A stretch of 64,000 nt of DNA from Mucilaginibacter sp. UR6-11 (GTDB lineage: Bacteria; Bacteroidota; Bacteroidia; Sphingobacteriales; Sphingobacteriaceae), in NCBI RefSeq assembly GCF_020880695.1, contig NZ_JAJIWO010000002.1:496432-560431 (forward strand), given 5' to 3'. A program made the position numbers and the translations under genes. Below, one piece after another: positions 9,378 to 19,600 of the stretch (its first letter is position 1; each line of letters begins with the position of its first letter). The notes under the pieces are model-generated. The model was not told where the DNA came from and did no database searches. It worked only from the letters and a program-made list of their open reading frames with translations.

Positions 9378-11180
9378 ATGGATCGCTTTTCAAAATATAA
9401 AACTATGAAAATCTTAAATAAAATAGCGGGCATTGGCCTGTTGGCGTTGTTGCTGATAGTTGCCGCGCCGCGCGAAACCAGGGCTCAGGACTATGGGATC
9501 TCTGAGCAGGATTTCTATGATAATTTAGCCCCTTACGGTACCTGGGTAAGCGACCCGGTGTATGGGGATGTTTGGGTACCCGATGTTGACGACGATTTCA
9601 GGCCTTATGCAACGCGGGGGCATTGGGTGCTGACAGAATATGGTAATACCTGGGTGTCTGACTATCCGTGGGGATGGGCAACTTTTCACTACGGCCGCTG
9701 GCGCTATGATGATTATTATGGATGGGAATGGATACCGGGTTATGAGTGGGCACCTGCGTGGGTTAGCTGGCGCCATGGCGGTGGCTATTACGGCTGGGCA
9801 CCATTACTGCCGGGGATAAGTATAAGTTTATCATTTGGCAGCAGTTACCGGGTGCCGAGCAGCTATTGGGCATTTGCACCCGAGGCTTATATCACCCGCC
9901 CTAATATTTACGACTATTATGTGCCGCATACCCGGGTGGTTAATATTATAAACCGCACAACTGTTATCAATAATACTTATGTAAACGGCGGCAGCAGGTA
10001 TATTGCCGGCCCGCGCGCCGCAGATATTCAGCGGTATACGCATAGCCGTCCAACTGTTTACGCTATTAACAATGCCAACAGCCCCGGAGCTATGAGGGTT
10101 GAAAACAGAACGGTAAATATTTTCAGGCCGGCCGTAAGGCGCGCACCTGATGCCCGCCCGGCGCGTGTGGTAGATGCAAACGCTTATAAACAACAAAACC
10201 CTAACCAGGGCATAGCCCGCAGAGGACCGGGCGGGGCGCCCGGATTTGACCGTGTTAATGCGGCAAAATTGGCTACAGTGGCACGCAGTGCTAACGATAA
10301 TAACAACGTAGTGCGCGTAAACCGCCGCCCTGATAACAATAATGGCAACCAGGGGCAGCCTGCTAACCGTCCTAATCAGGGTAATCGCCAGCCTGATCAG
10401 GGCCAACCGGCTAACAGGCAGAGTGGCCGCGGTCGTCCCGAAAACAGGCCTAATATAGCGCCGCCAAATCAGCAGGCGGGCAACAACGGGCAGCAATTGC
10501 AACAACAGCAGGCCACACAGCGCGAACAGCAAAGGCAGCAGCTTCAACAGCAGCAGGGCCAGGCTCAGCAGCAACAGCGCGGCCAGGCACAGCAAGAGCA
10601 ACAGCGCGTGCAACAACAGCAGGACCTGCAGCAAAAGCAACAAACCATACGGGACGAAAAGCAAACTTTGCGCAGGGAGCGTGTACAACAAAACCAGCAA
10701 CAGCAAAATATGATCCGACTGGGGCAGGGCGAACAGGTGCAACAGCAGTTGGATCAGCAGGCAGCCGGGAATACGGTGCAACAGCAGCAGGGGCGGGCTG
10801 TCCGGGGTCAGCAACGCGATATGCGTGATCAGCAGGCGCAGCAAAACCAGCAACAGTTCAACCAGCGCCAGCAGGCGCAACAAGCGGCCCAGCAGCAACA
10901 GGCTCAACAGGCCGCCCAGCGCCAGCAGCAGCAAGCGGTCCAACAGCAGCAGGCTCAAGAGGCCGCTCAGCAACAACAGGCTCAACAGCGCCAGCAGCAA
11001 CAACAGGCTGCCCAGCAACAGCAGCAGGCTCAACAGGCCGCACAGCGCCAGCAGCAAGTTCAGCAACAGCGCCAGCCGCCACAGGCCCGGCAACAACCAA
11101 AGGCGCAGCCTCAGCAGCAACGCCAGCCCCAGCAGCAGCGGCAGCAACGCCGGCCGCCGGTACAGCAACAGCAGCAATAA
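9378..11180 (+). CDS. DUF6600-type exported protein with long glutamine-rich tail
   Basis: An exported protein of about 600 residues. ATGs at 9378 and 9405 are both possible; the latter gives a compact signal peptide ending at ETRAQDY. Residues 35-150 (from 9378) are rich in Tyr/Trp/Gly with repeated W(V/G)xxYPWGWATFHYGRWRYDD and YGWEWIPGYEWAPAW motifs, the DUF6600 pattern. A low-complexity Asn/Arg/Pro linker follows (about 210-370), and the last 240 residues are nearly all Gln, Ala and Arg. The CAG/CAA-rich DNA leaves other frames and the opposite strand open, so long antisense ORFs here are artefacts. Function is unknown; a surface or periplasmic polymer-like role is possible. Confidence 0.85.
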   Translation: MDRFSKYKTMKILNKIAGIGLLALLLIVAAPRETRAQDYGISEQDFYDNLAPYGTWVSDPVYGDVWVPDVDDDFRPYATRGHWVLTEYGNTWVSDYPWGWATFHYGRWRYDDYYGWEWIPGYEWAPAWVSWRHGGGYYGWAPLLPGISISLSFGSSYRVPSSYWAFAPEAYITRPNIYDYYVPHTRVVNIINRTTVINNTYVNGGSRYIAGPRAADIQRYTHSRPTVYAINNANSPGAMRVENRTVNIFRPAVRRAPDARPARVVDANAYKQQNPNQGIARRGPGGAPGFDRVNAAKLATVARSANDNNNVVRVNRRPDNNNGNQGQPANRPNQGNRQPDQGQPANRQSGRGRPENRPNIAPPNQQAGNNGQQLQQQQATQREQQRQQLQQQQGQAQQQQRGQAQQEQQRVQQQQDLQQKQQTIRDEKQTLRRERVQQNQQQQNMIRLGQGEQVQQQLDQQAAGNTVQQQQGRAVRGQQRDMRDQQAQQNQQQFNQRQQAQQAAQQQQAQQAAQRQQQQAVQQQQAQEAAQQQQAQQRQQQQQAAQQQQQAQQAAQRQQQVQQQRQPPQARQQPKAQPQQQRQPQQQRQQRRPPVQQQQQ

Positions 11181-11204
11181 TGATATTAATGTGAAATAAA
11201 AAAA

Positions 11205-11232
11205 GCCTGCTCCTGATATACAGGAAGCAGGC
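11205..11232. terminator. Hairpin, likely terminator of the Gln-rich gene
   Basis: An imperfect stem (GCCTGCT.CCTG against CAGG-A-AGCAGGC, loop ATATA) begins 24 bases after the stop codon. It is preceded by a run of A and followed by only a weak T tract. Confidence 0.6.
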
Positions 11233-11740
11233 CTTCACATTTAACCGATCAACAACAAACGATTAAAACTCTTCTTAAGGCTATTGCGCTACACACCCCG
11301 GATAATTTATACCGGGAAGTAGGTTGCAATAGAAATATAATTTATTTTTATACCTGAGTTGATATAGCAGTTGGCCGGATTTTTAAATAAAGGCTGATCC
11401 CCCTCGGACCAGCCTTTCCTTCTATAGTGAATCTTTATTAACCGTCGATGTCGAGTCAAAACGGGAGGGTCAGCGCTTACAAATAGTGCACGTATGGTTA
11501 GTATTGTTGTAGCAATCAATCAAATCCTAATAAATGTGCCTGTAATGCTGGCCCGATAAAGATGTACAAGAGGCTTATTAAATTATCGGGTGCCGTATTG
11601 CTTATAAAGCAACGGTAAATGGAGGATAGATACCGGGGCGGCAAAAAGCTATACCTGCACGTGCCACAGCACGCGGTTATCAATTAATAAATAATATTGA
11701 CAGGATTGTTAGCTAGTTACAGCTGATATCTTTTTTGGTG
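11233..11740. other. Gene-free stretch with two further hairpins
   Basis: No convincing gene is seen here. It contains a long segmented hairpin at 11281-11332 and a second terminator-like hairpin at 11389-11417; the remainder to 11740 is AT-rich with no recognised motif. Confidence 0.5.
11389..11417. terminator. Terminator-like hairpin
   Basis: A perfect 8-bp stem AAAGGCTG/CAGCCTTT extended by TCC/GGA across one mismatch, loop CCCTC. A-rich before and T-rich after, so it could work in either direction. Confidence 0.55.
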
Positions 11741-12106
11741 CTACCAAAAAACGTGGAAAGGGAACAGAAAATCTGCGTTTTGAAGCGTATATCTGTGGTC
11801 GTTATATCCGGAGAAAAAATTAAAATGCTTGATACAGGCGGTGCCGCTTTGGGGCGACAAATAAGCCGTTGATATCGGGTTGTTTACCTTATGAACCTGG
11901 CGTATGGCTTCCTGGTTGCCGCCGATAAGATTAAATTTAATAAAAGGATTTGCCGGGACATTTTCATTACGGAAAGCCTTTGATATGGTGGTGTGTTTAT
12001 TGTTTTGATAAGATGGAGCAAGCGGCTTGCTTTTGCCCGCAAAAAATGCAACGCAAAGCAGCAAGAGGGTAATTGATTTTAAGAAATGTTTCAGCTCCAA
12101 TTTCAT
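11741..12106 (-). CDS. Small exported hypothetical protein
   Basis: A 121-residue reading frame whose N terminus looks like a signal peptide (KHFLKSITLLLLCVAFFAGKS). The mature part has no motif I recognise, with scattered aromatic residues near the end (NFFSGYNDHRYT, FLFPFHVFW). It lies downstream of amt on the same strand, about 215 bases from its stop. It is supported only by the signal-like N terminus and the lack of any competing gene, so it may be a lineage-specific protein or spurious. Confidence 0.45.
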   Translation of the reverse strand: MKLELKHFLKSITLLLLCVAFFAGKSKPLAPSYQNNKHTTISKAFRNENVPANPFIKFNLIGGNQEAIRQVHKVNNPISTAYLSPQSGTACIKHFNFFSGYNDHRYTLQNADFLFPFHVFW

Positions 12107-12321
12107 TAAAACGATATGCTATATATAAATATAAGGAAAACTATTTTATTTAGTGTTAATAATTTCCTTTTTTTCTTCCTGTTTTCAAGATCCTTCTGTT
12201 TCGCCGCCCTTATTAAACAGTGTATCAGCACCGATGGCGGTTTACCGGGCCGCCTGTATTTTGGGGCCATAAGTTTAAATATGGCCGGCTAACTCATTAC
12301 AGCCGGCCATTATTTTTGCTG

Positions 12322-13623
12322 TTACAGTTCCTCGTCGTGCTGGCTAACATCCAGTCCGACAAGCTCTTCCTGCGGGGTTACACGCAGCGGGCTTATCAGG
12401 TCTGTAATTTTTAATAAAATAAAGGCGCCTATAAATGCAAATGCAGATACGGCAACCAGGGCTATAAGGTGTTTAACAAACAAACCGGTTTCGCCATAAA
12501 ACAACCCTTCGGCGCCGGCGCTGTTTACACTTTTGGTAGCAAAAACACCGGTAAGTAACATACCTACCATGCCGCCCACACCATGGCAGGGGAATACGTC
12601 GAGAGTGTCATCGATGTTGGTTCTGCTTCTCCAGATCACCACCAGGTTACTCACTACTGCTGCAACGATACCTACTATTAATGAACTTGAAACAGTTACA
12701 AAGCCGGCAGCAGGTGTTATGGCCACCAAACCTACAACCGCACCTATACAGGCGCCAACTGCCGAGGGTTTTTTGCCTCTTAAGATATCAAAGAAGATCC
12801 ATGCCATAGCTGCTGCGGCCGATGCGGTAGTTGTAGTAGCTAATGCCGTTGATGCTAATTCGTTAGCGCCCAGGGCCGAGCCGGCGTTGAAGCCAAACCA
12901 ACCGAACCAAAGTAAACCGGTACCTAATATTACGTAGCTGATCCGTGCAGGGGTATGTGATGCCGGAATTTCATTGCGTTTTTTAAGATATAAAGCGGAA
13001 GCCAGCGCAGCCCAGCCTGCAGACATGTGTACGACGGTACCACCTGCAAAATCCAGTACGCCCATTTTAAAGAACATGCCTTCGGGGTGCCAGGTTGCAT
13101 GCGCAAGCGGTGCGTAAATAAATACAATAAACAGGGTGATAAAAATAAGGTAGGAATTAAAGCGAATACGCTCGGCAAAGGCTCCGGTGATCAGCGCTGG
13201 TGTAATAACCGCGAATTTTAACTGGAACATGGCAAATAAGATAACCGGGATAGTGCCCCATGGAACGCCCAGGGTGTTTTGCATCATAAAGAACGATTTG
13301 GGGTTGCCTATCAGCCCCAAGCCGCCAACGTCCTCGCCAAAGGCAAGGCTAAAGCCAAATACTACCCATATAATGGTGATCAAACCCATACAGACAAAGC
13401 TTTGCAGCATGGTTGAGATAACGTTTTTCTTTTGAACCATACCGCCGTAAAAAAAAGCGAGGCCGGGTGTCATTAATAATACCAGGGCGGTTGATATCAG
13501 CAACCACGCGGTGTCTGCCTTGTCAATAGGTGTTTTGGATGCAGGTGCCACTGTTGTCCCCGGGAAGGCGAACGCCAGGATGACTACAATAATAAGAATG
13601 CCAAAGGGTACGAATTTTTTCAT
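12322..13623 (-). CDS. amt: Ammonium transporter (Amt family)
   Basis: An inner-membrane ammonium channel/transporter of about 433 residues with a leader-like first helix and 11 further membrane segments. The start at 13623 (MKKFVPFGILIIVV) is preferred to one 66 bases upstream because it begins with a signal-like helix, as is usual for Amt. Signatures include ADTAWLLISTALVLLMTPGLAFFYGGMV, DFAGGTVVHMSAGWAAL (first of the twin pore histidines), WFGWFGFNAGSA and DDTLDVFPCHGVGGMVGMLLTG (second pore histidine). No PII/GlnK gene is adjacent. The 600-base upstream region may hold a structured leader. Confidence 0.95.
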   Translation of the reverse strand: MKKFVPFGILIIVVILAFAFPGTTVAPASKTPIDKADTAWLLISTALVLLMTPGLAFFYGGMVQKKNVISTMLQSFVCMGLITIIWVVFGFSLAFGEDVGGLGLIGNPKSFFMMQNTLGVPWGTIPVILFAMFQLKFAVITPALITGAFAERIRFNSYLIFITLFIVFIYAPLAHATWHPEGMFFKMGVLDFAGGTVVHMSAGWAALASALYLKKRNEIPASHTPARISYVILGTGLLWFGWFGFNAGSALGANELASTALATTTTASAAAAMAWIFFDILRGKKPSAVGACIGAVVGLVAITPAAGFVTVSSSLIVGIVAAVVSNLVVIWRSRTNIDDTLDVFPCHGVGGMVGMLLTGVFATKSVNSAGAEGLFYGETGLFVKHLIALVAVSAFAFIGAFILLKITDLISPLRVTPQEELVGLDVSQHDEEL

Positions 13624-14227
13624 GTTGAAATTGTTAAAGGTGATTAAATAAGAATGCAGGATTGGAACTATGATTTGCGGTAACAGCAAAAATGAATGCT
13701 CCGGCTTTCGCCTGCATCAAATTCAAAAACAATAAAATTTCCTGGTGAAATTGATAGCACCGCCAATGGTGCGCCTGCTGACAGGCCCGGTGAGGGTTTT
13801 TTGAATAAGTTTTTGACAATCATAGTTGGTTGGTTTAAATAAATTGAGTTGAAATGAATTAGTGCCGGTTTTGACACGTAATTATTTAACAAAATGTTAA
13901 AAAACAATAAAGAACGCTATGATTTGATCGATTGCTTTTGCTAAATTAACAATATAAATAGTTTTTCCTATAAAATTTCGCAAAAAATGTCAAAAAAATA
14001 TAGAAATACAATTTTTAAGAATAGTTTAAGCTGAAAAGAAACAAAAATAAAAAGGTTATCCCATATTTGACCGGATCATGCCAGTTTTTTAACGCCATGT
14101 TGGTATTAAACAGGAGAATTCACGTTTATCAGGAATGGTAATATGGAAATAACAAAATATTGTCACGCTGGCTGCAACGCTTTTATAAAAAACGCGTCGT
14201 ATGGCTTTACCTTATCTGTAGTGATGT
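13624..14227. other. 600-bp intergenic region between amt and an S41 peptidase gene
   Basis: Divergent intergenic region. On the minus strand, 50-200 bases ahead of amt, are a 51-codon ORF (13668-13823) and a compact hairpin (13758-13792). The rest is AT-rich and I see no other gene. Confidence 0.5.
13758..13792 (-). promoter_or_regulatory. Possible structured leader hairpin upstream of amt
   Basis: On the minus strand a GCCTG-TCAG-CAGGC hairpin is enclosed by CACCG/CGGTG, giving a two-tier stem of 10 pairs. It lies about 135 bases before the amt start and inside a 51-codon ORF. No known riboswitch class is recognised. Confidence 0.3.
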
Positions 14228-15601
14228 ATGAAGAATATTCTTTTAGCCTTTGTATTTTGCGGCGTAACAACAAATGTCGCCGCACCCAAAACTGATCCTG
14301 ATCACAAATTCTCGCCCCGGCAACTTAAAGCCGATCTGGCTTTTATGGAAAAACAGCTTTTTGACGCCCACGCTGATCCGTTCACCGAATTATCCAGGCC
14401 GGCCTATGAGAACGTTTTTGCCGGGATTAATGCCCGTTTAAAAGACTCAATGACAGCTACCGCTTTTTTTAAGCTGATAAAACCCTGCATCGCGCCGCTG
14501 TCTGATGAACACTCGCAGTTAAGCATTGACACGGCACTGCAAACCGGCGACTACAAAAATGGAACTACCTTTTTACCCTTCAGTCTGCTGAAAAAAGGAA
14601 AGCTCTTTATTGTAGATGAATTACTGGCCGAAGGCACGGGCCTGCAGAAAGGCCAGGCTATAAATGCTATAAATGATGAACCGGTAAGTACATGTTTGGC
14701 CAGATGCGCAGGCTATAGTACCGGTTTCCCTTCGCAGCGGATGCACAATGCGCTTGAACAGTTTGGGTACCTGTATACCATATCCCGCCCCGGTACTTAC
14801 TATAGTTTCAGGGTAAAGACGGCGACAGGCAAACTGATTACTTTAAAAGGTGTAAAACTTAGTGCCTGGCAAAACTATATGACCGCGAAGTCCGGGCAAA
14901 ACAGCGGGCAGGACCACGAAATTACCTACACCCGCTACGGCAACGCCGGTTACCTCAATGCCAGCTCCTTTTACGTTGGTGATGACCGGCAGCTGGATTC
15001 GTTAAAGAAACAGCTATCCGGCATGTTCAAACAAATGAAAGTTGACGGCGTAACCAGCCTGTTTATTGATGTAAGCAGGAACAGTGGCGGTAACTCGGCC
15101 GTTGGTGACGCATTGATCGGTCATTTTTATGACAAGCCTTACCGTAATTACCAATGCAATTTCAGGCGGAGTGACGAGTATCTGAACCTGCTTAGATCGT
15201 GGGGATTTAATGATGAGGCATATGCCAGGGAAGCGCCGGGAAAACTGATCCATTCCGAATCATCAGAAAGCTATCCGCCGGCGAATGACCCCGACCGGTT
15301 TAAAGGGAAGGTATATGTTATTGTGGGCAACGGCACATTCTCAAGCGCAATGATGTTTGCTACGGTTATAAAAGATAACCATATTGCTACATTGGCGGGC
15401 CAGATCCCCGCCGAAGGCCATCCTAATCATTTTGGTGAGCTCTACAATACCAAATTACCTAATACCAGGTTAGATCTTAGGTTCGGCGTAAAAGAGTGGG
15501 TGCGCCCCGCAGGCAAAACCAGCGACAATGTACTGCGCCCGGACATCATCATAAACGTTGACAAAACCCCTGAAGAGATGATCAAAGCGATAACAAAATA
15601 A
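14228..15601 (+). CDS. S41 family peptidase (second copy)
   Basis: An exported tail-specific-protease-like peptidase of 457 residues. The N terminus (MKNILLAFVFCGVTTNVAA) is a short signal peptide. The core shows a PDZ-like stretch (LLKKGKLFIVDELLAEGTGLQKGQ, about 115-140), then LFIDVSRNSGGNSAVGDALIGHF and GNGTFSSAMMFATVIKD with the likely nucleophile Ser372. After that the usual GEETGG is degraded to LAGQIPAEGHPNHFGE, so the substrate-pocket region differs from the first S41 protein. A strong terminator follows. Confidence 0.88.
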   Translation: MKNILLAFVFCGVTTNVAAPKTDPDHKFSPRQLKADLAFMEKQLFDAHADPFTELSRPAYENVFAGINARLKDSMTATAFFKLIKPCIAPLSDEHSQLSIDTALQTGDYKNGTTFLPFSLLKKGKLFIVDELLAEGTGLQKGQAINAINDEPVSTCLARCAGYSTGFPSQRMHNALEQFGYLYTISRPGTYYSFRVKTATGKLITLKGVKLSAWQNYMTAKSGQNSGQDHEITYTRYGNAGYLNASSFYVGDDRQLDSLKKQLSGMFKQMKVDGVTSLFIDVSRNSGGNSAVGDALIGHFYDKPYRNYQCNFRRSDEYLNLLRSWGFNDEAYAREAPGKLIHSESSESYPPANDPDRFKGKVYVIVGNGTFSSAMMFATVIKDNHIATLAGQIPAEGHPNHFGELYNTKLPNTRLDLRFGVKEWVRPAGKTSDNVLRPDIIINVDKTPEEMIKAITK

Positions 15602-15624
15602 TCACCCTAAAACCGCTATCAATA

Positions 15625-15654
15625 AAAAAGACCCGCGGTTTGGCGGGTCTTTTT
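15625..15654. terminator. Strong bidirectional terminator
   Basis: A perfect stem AAAAAGACCCGC/GCGGGTCTTTTT with a 6-base loop, A-rich before and T-rich after. It lies between the convergent S41 peptidase and lspA genes and can serve both. Confidence 0.9.
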
Positions 15655-15677
15655 TATTATTCATCAGGATCGTTTGC

Positions 15678-16283
15678 TTATTCTTCTACCATCTCACTGT
15701 TTGGTGCGCTTTCCTCAGGCACCTCCTGCTTGAAGTAGTGTTTTTGAAATATCAGTATTAAAATAACGCCAATGGATATCGAGGCATCAGCCAGGTTAAA
15801 CACCGGGCGGAAGAAAATAAAATCCTCGCCACCCCAAACCGGTACCCATTTAGGGAAATTGCCGGAGATCAGCGGGAAATAAAACATATCTACAACCCGG
15901 CCGTGAAACAACGGCGCGTAATGATAAACTATACCGTAAAAGGTTGAGTCGATGATGTTACCCACGGCGCCGGCCAGTATCAATGCGCCGTTCATGATCA
16001 GGCCGCGATGGTATTTGTGTTTAATTAAATAAACAATGCCATAAGCTATAGCGATAACGGCAACAATACGAAACAGCGTCAGCGCCAGTTTACCCCAGTC
16101 GCCGCCCAGTTCCATGCCAAACGCCATACCGTTGTTTTCGGTATAGTGCAGCATGCCCCTGTCGCCTAAAAATTTGATCTCTTCACCCTGGTACATGTGC
16201 GAATGCACCCAGACCTTGATGAGCTGATCGGCAATAATAATCAGTAAAGCAGTTAAAAAAGGTTTGGTATAAGCCGCCTTCAT
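15678..16283 (-). CDS. lspA: Lipoprotein signal peptidase (signal peptidase II)
   Basis: An inner-membrane aspartyl protease that cleaves the signal peptide of prolipoproteins after lipid modification. It has 201 residues and four membrane segments. The catalytic dyad is visible as Asp132 in GRVVDMFYFPL and Asp167 in FNLADASISIGV; NNGMAFG and AGAVGNIID are further family signatures. The ATG abuts the dksA stop without a spacer, making it the last gene of the ileS-dksA-lspA operon. The C-terminal 25 residues form a charged tail. Confidence 0.96.
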   Translation of the reverse strand: MKAAYTKPFLTALLIIIADQLIKVWVHSHMYQGEEIKFLGDRGMLHYTENNGMAFGMELGGDWGKLALTLFRIVAVIAIAYGIVYLIKHKYHRGLIMNGALILAGAVGNIIDSTFYGIVYHYAPLFHGRVVDMFYFPLISGNFPKWVPVWGGEDFIFFRPVFNLADASISIGVILILIFQKHYFKQEVPEESAPNSEMVEE

Positions 16284-16667
16284 TTATTGCTTTAATTTAG
16301 CTTCCATGGTAAGCGTAGTATGCGGCACGGCGCGTAAACGCTCTTTAGGTATCAGTTTACCTGTTTCGCGGCAAATACCGTAAGTTTTATTTTCAATACG
16401 CACCAGGGCGGCCTCTAATTGCTCTATAAATTTTTTCTGACGGGCAGCCAGTTGATTGATCTGCTCTTTCTCTAAAGTGGCCGATCCGTCTTCCAGTGTT
16501 TTATAGGTACCGGCGGTGTCATCGGTACCGTTGGCATTTGGCGAGCTTAAAGAGGTTGCCAAAGCATTCAGCTCTTCTTTAGCGCTGGCTAATTTATCTA
16601 ATAACAGGTCCTTAAATTCTTTTAACTCAGAATCACTATATCTGGTTTTTTCGTTTTCTACTTTCAT
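16284..16667 (-). CDS. DksA/TraR-family regulator with degenerate zinc finger
   Basis: A 127-residue protein with a coiled-coil N-terminal region (ELKEFKDLLLDKLASAKEELNAL) and the C-terminal TraR/DksA core (YGICRETGKLIPKERLRAVPHTTLTMEAK). DksA proteins act in the RNA polymerase secondary channel with ppGpp. Of the four zinc-finger cysteines only the first (GIC) is kept, so metal binding is probably lost; cysteine-poor DksA forms are known. Both neighbours join it with zero-base spacing, so its expression is locked to ileS and lspA. Confidence 0.88.
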   Translation of the reverse strand: MKVENEKTRYSDSELKEFKDLLLDKLASAKEELNALATSLSSPNANGTDDTAGTYKTLEDGSATLEKEQINQLAARQKKFIEQLEAALVRIENKTYGICRETGKLIPKERLRAVPHTTLTMEAKLKQ

Positions 16668-19600
16668 TTATACTTTATTAATAGCAATAATTATTTCATT
16701 ATCTTCAATGGTGGCGCTTTCGCCATCATTAAGCTGATTATCAAGCGTTATGCTGTCAGCCAAAATTTCGGCGCAAATATAGGATAAATTATTATTTAGT
16801 GCTCGGCTAATAAATGGATGATCTGTGAGCCTTACGGTTACCCTGTCGGTCACTTCAAATCCCTTGGTTTTGCGCAGATTCTGTATACGGTTTATCAACT
16901 CCCGTGATATACCTTCTTCCTTCAATTCTTCGGTAAGGGTAACATCCAAAGCTACGGTTAGTTTTCCTAAATTTGCTACCTGCCATCCCGGCACGTCCTC
17001 AGCAATAATCTCAACGTCGTCGGCGGTTATCAAGTACTTAGCATCCAGTATGTTGACACTGCCCGCTGTCTCCAACTGAGTAATGTCATTTTGTGTAAAA
17101 TTATTTATAACATCGGCCACAACCTTCATATCCTTACCCACTTTAGCGCCTAATGCTTTAAAATTAGGCCTGATCTTTTTCTTGATAAAACCCGCGGTGT
17201 CGGTTATATACTCTATATCCTTGATATTTGTTTCAGAAAGGATCAAATCTTTTACCTGGTCAACCTGGTTTTTAAATTCTTTATCCAGTATCGGCAGCAG
17301 GATCTTGCTTAACGGCTGCCTGACATTGATGCCCACCTTTTTACGTAATGATAATGCCAGTGACGAGATATCCTGCGCCATTTGCATGCGCTCTTCCAGC
17401 TTTACGTTAACCAGGTTGGCTTTATATTCCGGGAAATAGGCCAGGTGAACTGATTCAAATTGCTCTTTTTTGGTGATGCTGTTCAGGTCGGTATATAAAC
17501 GCTCGGCAAAGAAAGGCGCTATGGGCGACATCAGCTTGGCTACCGTAGTTAAACAGGTATATAACGTTTGGTAAGCCGAAAGCTTATCGGCCGAGTTGTC
17601 CGACTTCCAGAAACGGCGGCGGCTTAAACGCACGTACCAGTTGCTTAAATGCGCGTCAACAAAGTCCTGTATGGCACGGGCGGCTTTGGTAGGTTCAAAA
17701 TCGGCATAAAAAGCATCAACCTCTTTGCTCAGGGTGTTTAATAACGATATGATCCACTGGTCAATCTCAGGACGGTCATTAATAGCTATCTCCGGCTCGG
17801 CATAAGTAAATTTGTCAATGTTGGCATACATCACAAAGAAGGTATACGTATTATAAAGCGTCCCGAAGAACTTACGGCGGACCTCATCAATCCCGTCAAC
17901 ATTAAACTTCAGGTTATCCCAGGGCGCGGCGTTACTGATCATGTACCAGCGCGGGGCATCGGCGCCAAACTGCTCGATCGTAGCAAACGGATCGACCCCG
18001 TTGCCTAAGCGTTTTGACATTTTGTTGCCGTTTTTATCAAGCACCAAACCGTTTGAGATAACGTTTTTAAACGCTACGCCTTTATTGCCAACTTCGGCAT
18101 TAATTTCTTTGATCTCGTCGCTGGCCTCGCTCAGCATTACCGCTATGGCGTGCAGCGTAAAGAACCAGCCGCGGGTTTGATCCACACCTTCGGCAATAAA
18201 ATCAGCAGGGTAGGAGTTTTTAAATTCTTCTTTGTTTTCGAACGGGAAATGCCATTGCGCATAAGGCATGGCGCCACTGTCAAACCAAACGTCAATCAGG
18301 TCGGGCTCGCGCAGCATTTTATTGCCGGTTGATGATACCAGGATCACATCGTCAACATAAGGGCGGTGCATATCCTCTAAAACAAACCCTTTTGGCATAA
18401 AGCCTGCGGCGATAGATTTTTCAATTTCGGCAGTTAGCTGCGCGATAGAGCCGATGCAAATTTCTTCACCGCCGTCTTCTTCGCGCCAGATAGGTAACGG
18501 CGTACCCCAGTAACGCGAGCGCGACAAGTTCCAGTCTACCAGATTCTCCAGCCAGTTGCCGAAGCGGCCGGTACCGGTCGACTCCGGTTTCCAGTTGATG
18601 GTTTTATTCAGCCCCACCATTTTATCCTTAACGGCCGTGGTTTTAATGAACCAGCTATCTAAAGGATAATAAAGGATGGGCTCATCGCTGCGCCACGAGT
18701 GCGGGTAGCTGTGCTCATATTTCTTAACGTCGAACGCTTTGTTCTCGGTCTTTAATTTGATGGAGATGAGTACGTCGGTAGGTTTAAAGCCTTCAACCGC
18801 GCGCTCTTCTGCGCTGTAATATTCTTCTTTAACGTAGCGTCCGGCAAAATCAGTGACCTCGTTAACAAAACGGCCCTGTTTATCAACCAACGGAACATCT
18901 TTTCCGGCTTCGTCCTGTACCATTACCGGCGGTACGCCGGCTTCTTTGGCTACCCTGAAGTCATCCGCGCCAAAAGTTGGGGCAATGTGCACTATACCGG
19001 TACCATCCTCGGTAGTCACAAAATCGCCTGCGATAACACGGAAGCCGTTTTTCTGCAGATCAGCATTGGTTACGTAAGGTAACAGTTGCTCGTAATGAAT
19101 GTCAACCAGCTGCGAACCGGCAAAGGTGTCTTTGATGGTCCAGGGGATCAGCTTGTCGCCCGCTTTATAATCAGCAAATGAAGCATTTTCGCCATCGGCT
19201 TTAAATAACTTGCTCACCAGGTCCTTTGCCAATACAACTGTAATAGGCTCGAAAGTATAAGGGTTAAAGGTTGCTACTTTTACATAGCTGATCTTTTCGC
19301 CCACGGCTAATGCACTGTTTGACGGCAGGGTCCACGGGGTAGTGGTCCAGGCTAAAATAAACAGGTCGGTATTGATATCGCTATACAAAAACTCCGAATC
19401 CTTATCCCGTTTAACTTTAAACTGCGCTGTAATAGTAGTATCCTTCACCATTTTATAAGTACCCGGCTGGTTCAGCTCGTGCGAGCTCAGACCGGTACCC
19501 GATTTTGGCGAGTAGGGCTGGATAGTATAGCCTTTATATAAAAATCCTTTATCGTGCAATTGCTTCAATATCCACCAAAGCGATTCGATATAGTTATTCT

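Noticed and set aside
9831..11177. Long minus-strand ORF of 448 codons opposite the Gln-rich gene
   Set aside because: It is leucine-rich only because CAG/CAA codons read as CTG/TTG on the other strand; the plus-strand frame has a signal peptide and a DUF6600 domain.
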